Below are positions 1 through 8,955 of a stretch of 64,000 nt of DNA, one piece after another. This stretch comes from CAWFNW01 sp963817405 (GTDB taxonomy: Bacteria; Actinomycetota; Coriobacteriia; Anaerosomatales; Anaerosomataceae): NCBI GenBank assembly GCA_963817405.1, contig CAWFNW010000002.1, positions 496,001 through 560,000 on the forward strand. Reading direction: 5' to 3'. The notes under the pieces were generated by a model that was not told the origin of the DNA, ran no database searches, and saw only the letters and a list, made by a program, of their open reading frames with translations. Both the position numbers and the translations under genes were made by a program. Within the stretch, counting starts at the first letter, position 1. Each line of letters starts with the position of its first letter.

Positions 1-1397
1 TGCTCATCGCGAACAGCAACCTCGTCGGCGACTGGGCGACCTGGCCCGAGTTCCGGCGGCTGGAGGCACTCGGCCTCACGATGTACGGCCAGATGACTGC
101 CGGCTCGTGGATCTACATCGGTACGCAGGGGATCCTGCAGGGCACCTACGAGACGTTGGCCGCGGTGGCCGCCAAGCGCTTCGGCGGTTCGCTTGCGGGC
201 ACGCTGACCGTCACCGGCGGTTGTGGCGGGATGGGCGGCGCCCAGCCACTCGCGGTGACCATGAACGGTGGTGCCGTGCTCGTGGTCGACGTCGACGCTG
301 GACGCCTGGAGCGCCGCGTGCACGACCGCTATCTCGACGAGTGGACGAGCGACCTCGACGACGCCGTCGAGCGGGTACTGGCTGCCAAGTGCGCGCGCCG
401 AGCGCTCTCGGTGGGACTCGAGGGCAACTGCGCGCAGGTGCTGCCGGAGCTCCTGCGCCGCGGTGTCGAGGTCGACGTCGTGACGGACCAGACCTCGGCG
501 CACGACCCGCTCAGCTACCTGCCGCTTGGCATCAGCGTCGCGGACTGGCACGCGGAGGCCGAGCGCGACCCCGAGGGCTTCACCGAGCGCGCTCGCGCTT
601 CGATGGCGGTGCACGTCGAGGCGATGGTGGGCTTCATGGACGCCGGCGCCGAGGTCTTCGACTACGGCAACTCGATCCGGGCTGAGGCCGAGCTTGGTGG
701 CTACGGTCGCGCGTGGGCGTTTCCGGGCTTCGTGCCTGCCTACATCCGGCCGCTCTTCTGCGAAGGCAAGGGGCCCTTCCGCTGGGTGGCGCTCTCCGGC
801 GAGGCAGCCGACATCCACGCGACCGACGCCGCGATCCTCGAGCTCTTTCCCGAGAACGACCCGCTTCGCCGCTGGATCACCCAGGCAGGCGAAAAGGTTG
901 CCTTCCAGGGGCTTCCGGCCCGCATCTGCTGGCTTGGCTATGGAGAGCGCGACCGCGCAGGCCTGCGCTTCAACGAGATGGTGGCTGACGGCCGACTGAA
1001 GGCGCCGATCGTCATCGGGCGCGACCACCTGGACTGCGGCTCGGTCGCCTCGCCCTACCGCGAGACCGAGGCGATGCTCGACGGCAGCGACGCCATCGCG
1101 GACTGGCCGGTCCTGAACGCGCTCGTGAACGTGGCCTCCGGCGCCTCGTGGGTCTCGTTCCACCATGGCGGTGGCGTGGGCATCGGGCGCTCGCTCCACG
1201 CGGGGCAGGTGAGCGTCGCTGACGGGACACCGCTCGCCGCGCAGAAGCTCGCACGCGTGCTCACCAACGACCCCGGCATGGGCATCATCCGCCACGTCGA
1301 CGCGGGCTACGACCGCGCGGTCGAGATCGCGGAGGAGCGCGGCGTGAGGATTCCCATGCGTGAAGGCGATGCGTCCGAGGGGGCGCCGAGCCGGTGA
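1..1397 (+). CDS. hutU: Urocanate hydratase (urocanase), 5' end outside window
   Basis: Second enzyme of histidine degradation; it adds water to urocanate to give imidazolonepropionate, using a tightly bound NAD+. The open frame already runs at base 3, before the first ATG at 81, so the gene starts upstream. About 464 residues are visible against a usual 550 or so, leaving roughly 90 N-terminal residues missing. The NAD-binding glycine-rich stretch GGCGGMGGAQPLA lies near 219-258, and the C-terminal part keeps family motifs such as FHHGGGVGIGRS. The stop overlaps the hutI start as GTGA, so the two are translationally coupled. Identity is very secure. Confidence 0.96.
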   Translation, partial: LIANSNLVGDWATWPEFRRLEALGLTMYGQMTAGSWIYIGTQGILQGTYETLAAVAAKRFGGSLAGTLTVTGGCGGMGGAQPLAVTMNGGAVLVVDVDAGRLERRVHDRYLDEWTSDLDDAVERVLAAKCARRALSVGLEGNCAQVLPELLRRGVEVDVVTDQTSAHDPLSYLPLGISVADWHAEAERDPEGFTERARASMAVHVEAMVGFMDAGAEVFDYGNSIRAEAELGGYGRAWAFPGFVPAYIRPLFCEGKGPFRWVALSGEAADIHATDAAILELFPENDPLRRWITQAGEKVAFQGLPARICWLGYGERDRAGLRFNEMVADGRLKAPIVIGRDHLDCGSVASPYRETEAMLDGSDAIADWPVLNALVNVASGASWVSFHHGGGVGIGRSLHAGQVSVADGTPLAAQKLARVLTNDPGMGIIRHVDAGYDRAVEIAEERGVRIPMREGDASEGAPSR

Positions 1398-2575
1398 CCG
1401 CGACGCTGATCACCGGCATCGGCGAACTCGTCACGTGCGATGCGGCGCGGGGTGACGGAAGCCCGCTCGGCATCCTGCATGACGCGGCGCTCGTGACGGA
1501 GCACGGTCGCGTTGCGTGGCTCGGGCCCGCCTCCGTCGCGCCCGCCGCGGACGAGCGCGTGGACGTGGGAGGCCGCTCGGTCATCCCGGGCTTCGTCGAC
1601 AGCCACACGCACCTCGTCTTCGCCGGCGAACGTTCCGCTGAGTTCGCTGCGCGGATGGCCGGGGACCCGTACACCGGCGGCGGCATCATGACGACGGTCG
1701 CCGCGACGCGCGCGGCCACGACCGGGGAGCTTCGCGCCAACGCCCGCCGTTTGCTGGCGGAGATGACGGCTTCTGGCACGACCACCGTCGAGGTCAAGAG
1801 CGGCTACGGGTTGACCGTCGCCGACGAGCGCCGGCTGCTGGAAGTCGCGCGCGAGTTCACCCGCGAGACGACGTTCCTCGGAGCGCACGTCGTGCCCGCT
1901 GAGTATGCGGACGATCGCGCGGGGTACGTGGCGCTCGTTGTGGGCGAGATGCTCGAGGCATGTGCCCCGCTCGCACGGTGGGTCGATGTGTTCAGCGACA
2001 CGGGCGCGTTCGACGAGGCCGAGACGCGCGCGGTGCTCGCCGCCGGCGTCGCGGCCGGGCTTCTGCCGCGCCTCCACGGGAACCAGCTCGACTACGGGCC
2101 GGGCGTGCGGCTGGCGGTCGAGTTCGGCGCGGCGAGCGTAGATCATTGCACGCACCTGAGCGACGCCGACGTTGTCGCGCTCAGCAGCGCGGACGTGGTC
2201 GCGACGCTCCTGCCGGGCGCTGACTTCTCCACGCGCGGACCGTATCCGGATGCGCGGCGCCTCATCGAGGCCGGCGTGACCGTCGCGCTCGCCACCGACT
2301 GCAACCCGGGGTCGTCGTACGTGACCTCGATGCCGCTCATCATCGCGCTTGCGGTGCGCGAGCTGCGCATGACGCCTCCCGAGGCGCTTCGTGCCGCCAC
2401 CGCCGGTGGAGCGACGGCACTCCGCCGTGACGACATCGGTCACCTCGCGCCGGGTGCCTCAGCGGACGTCGCCGTTCTCGATGCGCCGTCCTACACGCAT
2501 CTCGCGTACCGGCCGGCCGCGCCGATCGTGTCGGCCGTCTGGAAGGCCGGCGAGCAGGTGTTCACTCGGGGCTGA
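1394..2575 (+). CDS. hutI: Imidazolonepropionase
   Basis: Third step of histidine degradation: metal-dependent hydrolysis of imidazolone-5-propionate to formiminoglutamate. The 393 residues match the usual family length. Amidohydrolase landmarks are present in order: DSHTHLVFAGERS with the paired metal-binding histidines near residue 70, EVKSGYGL, HGNQLDYGPG, DHCTHLSD and ATDCNPGSS with the catalytic aspartate. The GTG start overlaps the hutU stop by four bases. It ends 11 bases from the convergent LysR gene, and no terminator is visible in that gap. Confidence 0.96.
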   Translation: MTATLITGIGELVTCDAARGDGSPLGILHDAALVTEHGRVAWLGPASVAPAADERVDVGGRSVIPGFVDSHTHLVFAGERSAEFAARMAGDPYTGGGIMTTVAATRAATTGELRANARRLLAEMTASGTTTVEVKSGYGLTVADERRLLEVAREFTRETTFLGAHVVPAEYADDRAGYVALVVGEMLEACAPLARWVDVFSDTGAFDEAETRAVLAAGVAAGLLPRLHGNQLDYGPGVRLAVEFGAASVDHCTHLSDADVVALSSADVVATLLPGADFSTRGPYPDARRLIEAGVTVALATDCNPGSSYVTSMPLIIALAVRELRMTPPEALRAATAGGATALRRDDIGHLAPGASADVAVLDAPSYTHLAYRPAAPIVSAVWKAGEQVFTRG

Positions 2576-2586
2576 CTTTTCTGGGA

Positions 2587-3507
2587 CTACGCCCCGCCCT
2601 CCGCGCGCCGTGCCGACTCCTCGAGCGCACGCAGCACCGCCTGCAGCGTCGGCGAGCCGCCCGAGCCCTTCCGCACGGCGGCGAAGATCCGACGGCTCAT
2701 GACCGGCTCCGCGAGCGGCTGGATGACGATGTCGAGGCCGCGAAGGTCCGTCATCGCCGGCGCGATTCCCACGCCAAGGCCCGCTTCCACTGCAGCGCCG
2801 ATCGCTCGGAAGTAGTTGCTCTCCAGCACGACTTTCGGCTCGAAGCCCGCCGAGTTGGCCACACGCCTGACCGCCTGCCGGCTGGCTGCCGATTCGAGGG
2901 CCACACACCAGCGGTCCTCAGCGAGATCGGCGAGGCGCACGGGACCGCCCGCCTGCGGATGCCCCTGAGGGAGCAGCGCGACGATTTGCTCGGTCATGAG
3001 GTCGTAGCGGTCCAGCCCGGGCTCCTTCGGCAGCGGTACGAAGTCCCACTCGTGTGAAAGCGCGATGTCCAGCTGGCCGGCTTTGAGCGCCGGTATGGCT
3101 CGCACGGGCTCCAGATCGCTCGCCACCACGTCGAGTGAGGGATAGCGTTTCGCGAGCGCCGCCATGGCGGGAAGGGTGATCGTCTGCGCGGCCGTCTGGA
3201 ACGTCGAGAGGCGGACGTGCCCCGAGACTTCGCGAGAGAACGTCGCAAGATCCGCGAGCGCGACCTCGCAGTCACCGAGGATCGTCTCAGCATGCTTCAC
3301 AAGCCGCTTGCCTGCCTCGGTCAGACGCACTGAGCGCGCGGTCCGCTCCAACAGCGGCACGCCCACTTCCCGCTCGAGGACCGCCAGCTGATGCGACGCA
3401 GCCGGGGGAGTGAGGTAGAGCGCCTCCGCCGCAGCGGCGATGGTTCCGCGCGCCGCGACCTCCCGAAGGATCCGCAGCCGGTTGGTGTTGAGCGTTTGCA
3501 GTTTCAC
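2587..3507 (-). CDS. LysR-family transcriptional regulator
   Basis: The N-terminal winged helix-turn-helix (NTNRLRILREVAARG, then TPPAASHQLAVLEREVG) is followed by a periplasmic-binding-like effector domain, the standard LysR plan; 306 residues is typical. I chose the GTG at 3507, preceded by GGAG with a 5-base gap, over the ATG at 3522, which has no ribosome site. It is divergent from the membrane protein at 3634 across about 126 bases holding a near-palindromic site (3553-3568), so control of that gene and of itself is the simplest reading. Its being convergent with hutI does not by itself make it a hut regulator. The ligand is unknown. Confidence 0.9.
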   Translation of the reverse strand: MKLQTLNTNRLRILREVAARGTIAAAAEALYLTPPAASHQLAVLEREVGVPLLERTARSVRLTEAGKRLVKHAETILGDCEVALADLATFSREVSGHVRLSTFQTAAQTITLPAMAALAKRYPSLDVVASDLEPVRAIPALKAGQLDIALSHEWDFVPLPKEPGLDRYDLMTEQIVALLPQGHPQAGGPVRLADLAEDRWCVALESAASRQAVRRVANSAGFEPKVVLESNYFRAIGAAVEAGLGVGIAPAMTDLRGLDIVIQPLAEPVMSRRIFAAVRKGSGGSPTLQAVLRALEESARRAEGGA

Positions 3508-3552
3508 TGACACTCCAACCATAGAAGAACGCGATGCTTACCGAATAGAAAC

Positions 3553-3568
3553 ACAAATGTACTTTTGT
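3553..3568. promoter_or_regulatory. Candidate LysR operator
   Basis: A 16-base near-palindrome, ACAAATGTACTTTTGT, pairs at 14 of 16 positions with its own reverse complement. It sits in the divergent gap between the LysR gene and the membrane protein gene. A -10-like TATACA follows at 3584-3589, so the site would overlap the -35 region of the rightward promoter, a usual place for a LysR site. Binding is inferred. Confidence 0.5.
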
Positions 3569-3633
3569 CTCAAGCGCGCCGAGTATACAAGAGGAAGGTA
3601 ATTCCATACGACGCGGAGGTCCTGATCATCACA

Positions 3634-4485
3634 ATGGTTGTCGCTCTCAAGGTCATGCTTGCGCCAATGCTCATCGCTCTATGCACTTTCGTCGTATACC
3701 GGCGGGGTGAGGCCGCTGGGGGATGGCTGCTCGGTCTCCCGCTTGTCTCAGGCCCCGTGTCGGTTCTGCTCTTCCTCGAGCACGGCTACGGCTTCGCCCG
3801 CGACGCGGCCAGTGGTGCCCTCCTGGGCCTCGTGGCCGCTGCGGCGTTCTTGTCCTGCTACGCGCTCATCGCACTGCGCCAGTCGTGGTGGAAGTGCCTG
3901 ATCGCCGCCACCGTCGCGTGTGCCGCCACGGCTGCTGCGCTCGTCGGGATGCACCCCAGCTTTGCGGGGACCATCGCCCTCGTGCTGCTCGTCCTTGGAA
4001 CGCTTCCCTGGGTGATGGGCGCGCCTCATGTGAGCACGTCACGGACCGCGCCGGCGGCCCCTGACCTTCTCGCGAAGATGCTCGTCGGAACCCTCGTCGT
4101 CTTCGCGATCACCACGGCGGCTGGCTTCCTGGGTGCGAAGGTCGCCGGCGCGCTTGCGCCGCTGCCCGTCATCGCGGCGGTGATGGCGGTCTCCCTCCAC
4201 CGTGCAGAGGGGCATGAGGTCGCCGACAACCTGCTCCGCGGGACGGTTGCAGGTACGTGGGGTGGTGCTGCGTTCTTCGCGGTCGTCGTGCTCATGATGG
4301 CACCCGGCTACGCGATCGAGACGTACGTGCTCGCGACGGTTGCGGCCCTTGGAGGCGCGATGGTCGCGACACGGGTCCAGAACGTGGCCGAGCGCGAGCT
4401 CGAGGGCGAGCACTTCCACGCGATCACCGAACCGGCGCTTACGAGCTGGCGGACGCCGGCACCGGCATCCCGGGTGCGCTGGTAG
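3634..4485 (+). CDS. Conserved multi-pass membrane protein, function unknown
   Basis: About 283 residues, almost all hydrophobic, giving roughly eight or nine membrane helices and a short polar C-terminal tail. The opening helix followed by GGWLLGLPLVSGPVSVLLFLE resembles an uncharacterised bacterial membrane family with the pattern GWLxGLPLTSGP; no function is known to me. The frame is open from 3565, but that start would lie inside the proposed operator and upstream of the -10, so the ATG at 3634 is preferred (GGAGGT at 3615-3620, a rather long 13-base gap). Likely controlled by the divergent LysR protein. It may be a transporter, which is a guess from topology alone. Confidence 0.72.
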   Translation: MVVALKVMLAPMLIALCTFVVYRRGEAAGGWLLGLPLVSGPVSVLLFLEHGYGFARDAASGALLGLVAAAAFLSCYALIALRQSWWKCLIAATVACAATAAALVGMHPSFAGTIALVLLVLGTLPWVMGAPHVSTSRTAPAAPDLLAKMLVGTLVVFAITTAAGFLGAKVAGALAPLPVIAAVMAVSLHRAEGHEVADNLLRGTVAGTWGGAAFFAVVVLMMAPGYAIETYVLATVAALGGAMVATRVQNVAERELEGEHFHAITEPALTSWRTPAPASRVRW

Positions 4486-4490
4486 CACCC
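4472..4490 (+). terminator. Possible weak terminator hairpin
   Basis: GGGTGC and GCACCC pair around a 7-base loop that includes the stop codon of the preceding gene. The stem is short and has no T-run, so this is only a candidate. Confidence 0.3.
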
Positions 4491-4641
4491 TCGGGACGTA
4501 CCGCAGCGCTCAAGGCGGTGCGGGCGTGGCAGGATATCGTACGCCCCAAGCGAACAAGGGCTTTCGAAGGCACATCCGTGCCGCCCGTGCTGGGCAGCCC
4601 ACGCGGGGCAACTGTGTGGACTTCCATGAGGGGACGCCACC

Positions 4642-5559
4642 ATGTCCGCTGACACACTCGACGCAGCAGTCCAGACGTCGCCAAGCCGCAGGTCCAAGCT
4701 CGTGAGCCTCGGCCTGTGGGCGCTCGCCGTGCTGCTCACGCTCGGCTGCTTCATGTATCAGGACAAGACCGGACCGACGTACCCGCTTGAGGGAACGATC
4801 GACACGGCGAAGGGTCAGGTGAGATTCACCTTCCTCAGGAGCGAGACCCTCGGAACGGACCTCAAGATCATGCTGAACGACCCGGTGCCCGACGGCGTGA
4901 CGGGCACGGTGCGGTACCGCCGCTACCGCTCGGACGACGAGTGGTCGACGGTCAAGATGCAGCCCGGCGAGTTCGAGTTCTCACGGCGCGGCAGCGTACG
5001 GAAGGTGAGCGGTGTTGGCGTGGAGCTCCCCGCGCTCGACAAGCGCGCGGGCAAGTATGAGTACTTCGTGCTGCTCGACGATGGCAGTGGCGAGCCCTTC
5101 TCGGTGACCGGGGAGAAGTCGGTCTATGCGCGCTACAAAGGTGCGGTGCCGATGCTGGTCCTCGCAGTGCACATCCTCACCATCTTCGCGTCGATGATGC
5201 TCGCCATCCGCACAACGCTTGAGGCGATGCGCAAGGGCGGCAACTTCAAGTGGCTGCTCTGGGCGACGATCATCTCGCTCATCGCTGGCGGGTTCATCAT
5301 GGGCCCGCTCGTCCAGTGGTACGCGTTCGGCGTGTGGTGGTCGGGCGTGCCGTTCGGCTTCGACTGGACCGACAACAAGGTGCTCGTCGAGCTCGTCTTC
5401 TGGGTGTTCGCGCTCGCTCTGAACTGGGGCAAGCGGCGCGCAACGTGGCCGGTCCTCTTGGCGGGTGCCGTGACCCTCGTCGTCTACTTCATCCCGCACA
5501 GCATCTTCGGAAGCGAGTACGACTTCACCAAGGGTGCCGGACGCGGCACGACCGGCTAG
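4642..5559 (+). CDS. Membrane protein with one N-terminal and four C-terminal helices, function unknown
   Basis: 305 residues. One helix at about 20-40 (LGLWALAVLLTLGCFMY) is followed by an extracytoplasmic beta-rich region at about 45-165, then about four helices from residue 168 onward with conserved-looking WYAFGVWWSGVPFGFDWTDNK. The soluble part (VTGTVRYRRYRSDDEW and similar) looks like an Ig-like or fibronectin-like fold. I do not recognise a named family. It ends 17 bases before the metallopeptidase gene, so the two may be co-transcribed, but nothing links their functions. Confidence 0.78.
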   Translation: MSADTLDAAVQTSPSRRSKLVSLGLWALAVLLTLGCFMYQDKTGPTYPLEGTIDTAKGQVRFTFLRSETLGTDLKIMLNDPVPDGVTGTVRYRRYRSDDEWSTVKMQPGEFEFSRRGSVRKVSGVGVELPALDKRAGKYEYFVLLDDGSGEPFSVTGEKSVYARYKGAVPMLVLAVHILTIFASMMLAIRTTLEAMRKGGNFKWLLWATIISLIAGGFIMGPLVQWYAFGVWWSGVPFGFDWTDNKVLVELVFWVFALALNWGKRRATWPVLLAGAVTLVVYFIPHSIFGSEYDFTKGAGRGTTG

Positions 5560-5576
5560 CTCAGGTCACCGGACAG

Positions 5577-6329
5577 GTGCGACCCATCGCCGCCGAGCAC
5601 GTCCTCCATCACGGCTCTGAGCGGATCCCCTACACGGTCGTCCGCTCGGACCGGCGCACGCTCGCGCTCATCGTTGCCGCCGACGGCTCGGTCCGCGTGC
5701 GCGCGCCGAGGCGCGCCTCCGAGCGCGAAATCGTGCGTTTCGTCGAGGGGCGTGCCGCGTGGATCGTCGCGAGGCGGGGCGCGGCAGCGGCGCGGCAGCG
5801 GCTGGCACCTCGGTATACGACCGGCGATTACCACCCGTACCTCGGGCGTGATCTCCGCCTGGAGGTCGAGGTCGGCCGGCGCGACGAGGCTCGCCTCGAA
5901 GGGGACATCGTGCGCGTGACGATCGCGGGTGAGCCCTCGCCCGAGCGGGTGAAGAAGGCCCTCGACGAGTGGTATCGTGCCGAGGCCCTGCGCTACCTGC
6001 CGGAACGCGTGGCGGCATGCTGGGCCGCCTTCGCTCGCCCAGCCGAGACGATGCCGGCCATATCCGTGCGGGTCATGCGCTCGCGCTGGGGCAGTCTGAC
6101 CGCGAAAGGCCGGATGTCCCTCAGCGCCTACCTCATGCGCGCACCCGCGAAGTGTGTCGACTACGTCATCTTCCACGAGCTCTGCCACCTGCGCGTGCGC
6201 AACCACAGCGCGGCGTTCTACCGCGAGGTCGAGCGCTACGTGCCCGAGTGGCGGCGGCTGCGCGTCCGGCTCCGGGATGCGAGCGTGCCCCGAGCGGGCG
6301 GCTCCGACACGCCCATGGTGCTAGGATAA
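5577..6329 (+). CDS. YgjP-like (M48-related) metallopeptidase
   Basis: 250 residues of the DUF45/YgjP family of small cytosolic zinc-dependent peptidases. The zinc motif is FHELCHL near residue 203, followed by the partner histidine in RNHSAAFY, and the preceding RVMRSRWGSL is also characteristic. The frame is open from 5250, but that stretch shadows the upstream membrane protein; the GTG at 5577 after GGACAG matches the family start. In vivo substrates of this family are not established. It is followed 50 bases on by the NfeD/SPFH pair. Confidence 0.87.
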   Translation: MRPIAAEHVLHHGSERIPYTVVRSDRRTLALIVAADGSVRVRAPRRASEREIVRFVEGRAAWIVARRGAAAARQRLAPRYTTGDYHPYLGRDLRLEVEVGRRDEARLEGDIVRVTIAGEPSPERVKKALDEWYRAEALRYLPERVAACWAAFARPAETMPAISVRVMRSRWGSLTAKGRMSLSAYLMRAPAKCVDYVIFHELCHLRVRNHSAAFYREVERYVPEWRRLRVRLRDASVPRAGGSDTPMVLG

Positions 6330-6379
6330 GCGGCACGAGAGTCGTGCACGTGTGACCCTGACGACAGGAGTGGTGTGCG

Positions 6380-6826
6380 ATGCCCGGTAGTGCTTGGACG
6401 TACATGTGGCTCGGGCTCACGGTGGTGCTTGCCGTGGGCGAAATCGTGACGGCCGGCTTCTTCCTGCTTCCCTTCAGCATCGGTGCTGCGGTGGCTGCGG
6501 TGCTGTCCGTCCTCGAAGTCGCCCTGGTCTGGCAGTGGGTGGCGTTCCTCCTCGTGACGGTCGTCAGCCTCTTCTACTTCCGCCGCTTCGCGAACCGGGT
6601 CAACAAGGCGCCATCGATTCGCACCGGCTCGGCGCGCCATATCGACGACGTCGGCATGGTGATCGAGGACCTCACCGACACGACCGGGCTTGTTCGCATC
6701 GGCCGCGAGCAGTGGCGTGCTGAGGCGCCCGGTTTCGAGCCCGTGCCTGCGGGTACCAAAGTCCTAGTGACCTCCATCGAGGGCACGCACCTGGTGGTCC
6801 GCCCGGTCGACTCGGGCAAGTCGTAG
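6380..6826 (+). CDS. NfeD-like membrane protein
   Basis: 148 residues. Two or three membrane helices fill about residues 8-66 (WLGLTVVLAVGEIVTAGFF onward), followed by a soluble OB-fold-like domain at about 85-145 (RTGSARHIDDVGMVIEDL, then LVRIGREQWRAEAP). This is the short NfeD form without the ClpP-like protease domain. It stands 27 bases before an SPFH gene, the classic NfeD/stomatin pair, which acts at membrane microdomains. SD AGGAG is followed by an ATG start. Confidence 0.88.
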   Translation: MPGSAWTYMWLGLTVVLAVGEIVTAGFFLLPFSIGAAVAAVLSVLEVALVWQWVAFLLVTVVSLFYFRRFANRVNKAPSIRTGSARHIDDVGMVIEDLTDTTGLVRIGREQWRAEAPGFEPVPAGTKVLVTSIEGTHLVVRPVDSGKS

Positions 6827-6853
6827 GCAAGTCTCGAAAGGAGGCGTGAGCGT

Positions 6854-7843
6854 ATGGACCCAATCGTCGTAACGCTGATCGGCGTCTTTATCGTGTCGAT
6901 CCTCTTCGTCTACACGGCTGCGGCTATCCGCATCGTGCGGCCGTACGAGAAGGGTCTCGTGGAGCGGCTCGGCAAGTACCAGTCGACGTACGAGTCGGGC
7001 CTGCACTTCATCATCCCGTTTATCGACCGGCTCTCCAAGGTCGACATGCGTGAGAACGTGGTCGACGTGCCTCCCCAAGAGGTCATCACCAAGGACAATG
7101 TCGTCGTGACCGTCGACGCCGTCGTGTACTACGAAGCCACCGACCCTGTGAAGCTCATGTACAACGTCGCCAACTTCTACGTGGCGGCCACTAAACTCGC
7201 CCAGACCAACCTCCGCAACGTCATCGGCGAGATGCAGCTTGACGAGTCGCTCACGAGCCGCGAGAAGATCAACGCCGCGCTTCGGCAGATCCTCGACGAC
7301 GCCACGGACAAGTGGGGCGTGCGTGTGGTGCGGGTCGAGCTGCAGCGCATCGAGCCGCCGAAGGACGTCACCGAGGCCATGCACCGCCAGATGAAGGCCG
7401 AGCGTACGAAGCGTGCCCTCATCCTCGAGGCCGAAGGCGACAAGCAGGCGGCCATCACCCGCGCCGAGGGCTCCAAGCAGGCGGCGATCCTGGAGGCCCA
7501 GGGTCAGGCCACGGCCATCAAGGAAGTGGCCGACGCCGACAAGTTCAAGAGGATCGCGCTCGCCGAGGGCGAGGCCCGCGGGATCGAGAACGTCTTCAAC
7601 GCCATCCACACGGGCAACCCGACGAACGACGTCATCGCGATCCGCTACCTGGAGTCGCTCAAGGCGATCGCCGAGGGTCCCGCGAACAAGGTGTTCCTGC
7701 CGCTGGAGGTCACCGGCGTCATGGGGAGCATCGCCGGCATCGCCGAGTTGTTCCGTGAGGGCAAGCCCGCGATTGCGGCACCCGCGCACGTGGAGAAGCC
7801 GAAGGTGGAGGCACCGAAGATGGAGAAGCCGTCCGAGGGCTAG
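6854..7843 (+). CDS. SPFH/stomatin-like membrane protein (QmcA type)
   Basis: 329 residues. An N-terminal membrane segment (about 5-25) leads into the SPFH/band-7 domain (IRIVRPYEKGLVERLGKYQ through residue 190 or so). An alanine- and glutamate-rich coiled coil follows, with AEGDKQAAITRAEGSKQAA near 195-215. The C-terminal tail has lysine-, proline- and glutamate-rich repeats of the type EKPKVEAPKMEKP. Family members form large oligomers on membranes. A strong SD, AAAGGAGG, precedes the ATG, and a terminator-like hairpin follows the stop, so nfeD and this gene form the end of a unit. Confidence 0.92.
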   Translation: MDPIVVTLIGVFIVSILFVYTAAAIRIVRPYEKGLVERLGKYQSTYESGLHFIIPFIDRLSKVDMRENVVDVPPQEVITKDNVVVTVDAVVYYEATDPVKLMYNVANFYVAATKLAQTNLRNVIGEMQLDESLTSREKINAALRQILDDATDKWGVRVVRVELQRIEPPKDVTEAMHRQMKAERTKRALILEAEGDKQAAITRAEGSKQAAILEAQGQATAIKEVADADKFKRIALAEGEARGIENVFNAIHTGNPTNDVIAIRYLESLKAIAEGPANKVFLPLEVTGVMGSIAGIAELFREGKPAIAAPAHVEKPKVEAPKMEKPSEG

Positions 7844-7868
7844 ACGCCGCTCGCGCCAGTTGTCCTGA

Positions 7869-7900
7869 GCCCGCTCCTCGACGCCGGGGAGCGGGCCTTC
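7869..7900 (+). terminator. Rho-independent-type hairpin after the SPFH gene
   Basis: GCCCGCTCC (7869-7877) pairs perfectly with GGAGCGGGC (7888-7896) around a 10-base loop, followed by CTTCGTAT. There is no long T-run, which is common in high-G+C genomes. A -10-like TATACT lies just after it at 7902-7907 and could serve the carbamate kinase gene. Confidence 0.65.
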
Positions 7901-7999
7901 GTATACTCTGAGGGTTCGACTGCATACACCAGTCGCTGATCGGGCGGCTTTTGCCGATACATGCTGTGCGTCACCCGCAAAATGGAGGAGTCCGTAGCC

Positions 8000-8935
8000 G
8001 TGAAGAAGAAGACGATCGTGGTCGCGCTCGGCGGCAACGCCTTGCTCAGGCGCACCGATCCGATGACCGCCGAGGCGCAGCGCGCGAATATCCGGATCGC
8101 CGCCAAGGCGCTCGCGCCGCTCGTCGAGGAGTACAATCTCGTCCTCGCTCACGGCAACGGGCCGCAGGTGGGACTGCTCGCGCTCCAGGCTGCCGCCTAC
8201 CACGATGTGGAACCGTATCCGCTGGACATCCTCGGCGCGCAGACCCAGGGCATGATCGCCTACATGCTCGAGCAGGAGATCGGCAATGTCGTGCCGTTCG
8301 AGAAGCGAATCGCGACCCTCCTCACGATGGTCGAGGTCGACCCGGACGACCCGGCGTTCGACAACCCGACCAAGTTCGTGGGCCCGCAGTACGACAAGGC
8401 CGAGGCCGACGCGCTCGCGAAGCGCAAGGGCTGGGCCTTCAGGATGGACGGCAAGAAGTGGCGCCGCGTTGTGCCCTCGCCCGAGCCCAAACAGATCTTC
8501 GAGATTGAGCCGATCCGTTGGCTCGTAGAGAAGGGTGCGGTCGTCATCTGCACGGGTGGCGGAGGCATCCCCACCATGTATCAGGGCGACGGTGAGCGGA
8601 CGCTCGTTGGCGCTGAGGCGGTCATCGACAAGGACCTCGCGAGCGAGCTACTCGCGCGCAAGCTCGAAGCCGACGTCTTCGTCATGGCAACCGACGCCGA
8701 GGGTGTGTACGTCGACTTCGGCACGCTCGAGCAGCGACTGCTCGGCACCGTCACGCCGGCCGAGCTCGCGCGCTACCAGTTCCCGGCCGGCTCGATGGGG
8801 CCCAAGGTTGAAGCGGCGGTCCGGTTCGTCACCTCGACGGGGAATCGCGCGGCGATCGGCAGGCTCGAGGACATCACGAAGATCGTCGAGGGCGCGGCGG
8901 GTACGAACGTGGTGCCCGACGGCGCAGGTTCCTAG
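8000..8935 (+). CDS. arcC: Carbamate kinase
   Basis: Transfers phosphate between carbamoyl phosphate and ADP; in the arginine deiminase route it makes ATP plus carbamate. 311 residues, the normal size. Family motifs: VVALGGNALL at the start, LAHGNGPQVGLL, CTGGGGIP, then DKDLASELLARKLEADVFVMATD. I chose the GTG at 8000 because GGAGGAG lies 9 bases upstream; the ATG at 7961 would add 13 atypical residues. arcA is 8.6 kb away and no ornithine carbamoyltransferase gene is in the window, so the pathway genes are scattered. Use in purine or other carbamoyl-phosphate metabolism is also possible. Confidence 0.95.
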   Translation: MKKKTIVVALGGNALLRRTDPMTAEAQRANIRIAAKALAPLVEEYNLVLAHGNGPQVGLLALQAAAYHDVEPYPLDILGAQTQGMIAYMLEQEIGNVVPFEKRIATLLTMVEVDPDDPAFDNPTKFVGPQYDKAEADALAKRKGWAFRMDGKKWRRVVPSPEPKQIFEIEPIRWLVEKGAVVICTGGGGIPTMYQGDGERTLVGAEAVIDKDLASELLARKLEADVFVMATDAEGVYVDFGTLEQRLLGTVTPAELARYQFPAGSMGPKVEAAVRFVTSTGNRAAIGRLEDITKIVEGAAGTNVVPDGAGS

Positions 8936-8955
8936 TCGCGACGTGGCCGCCGGCG

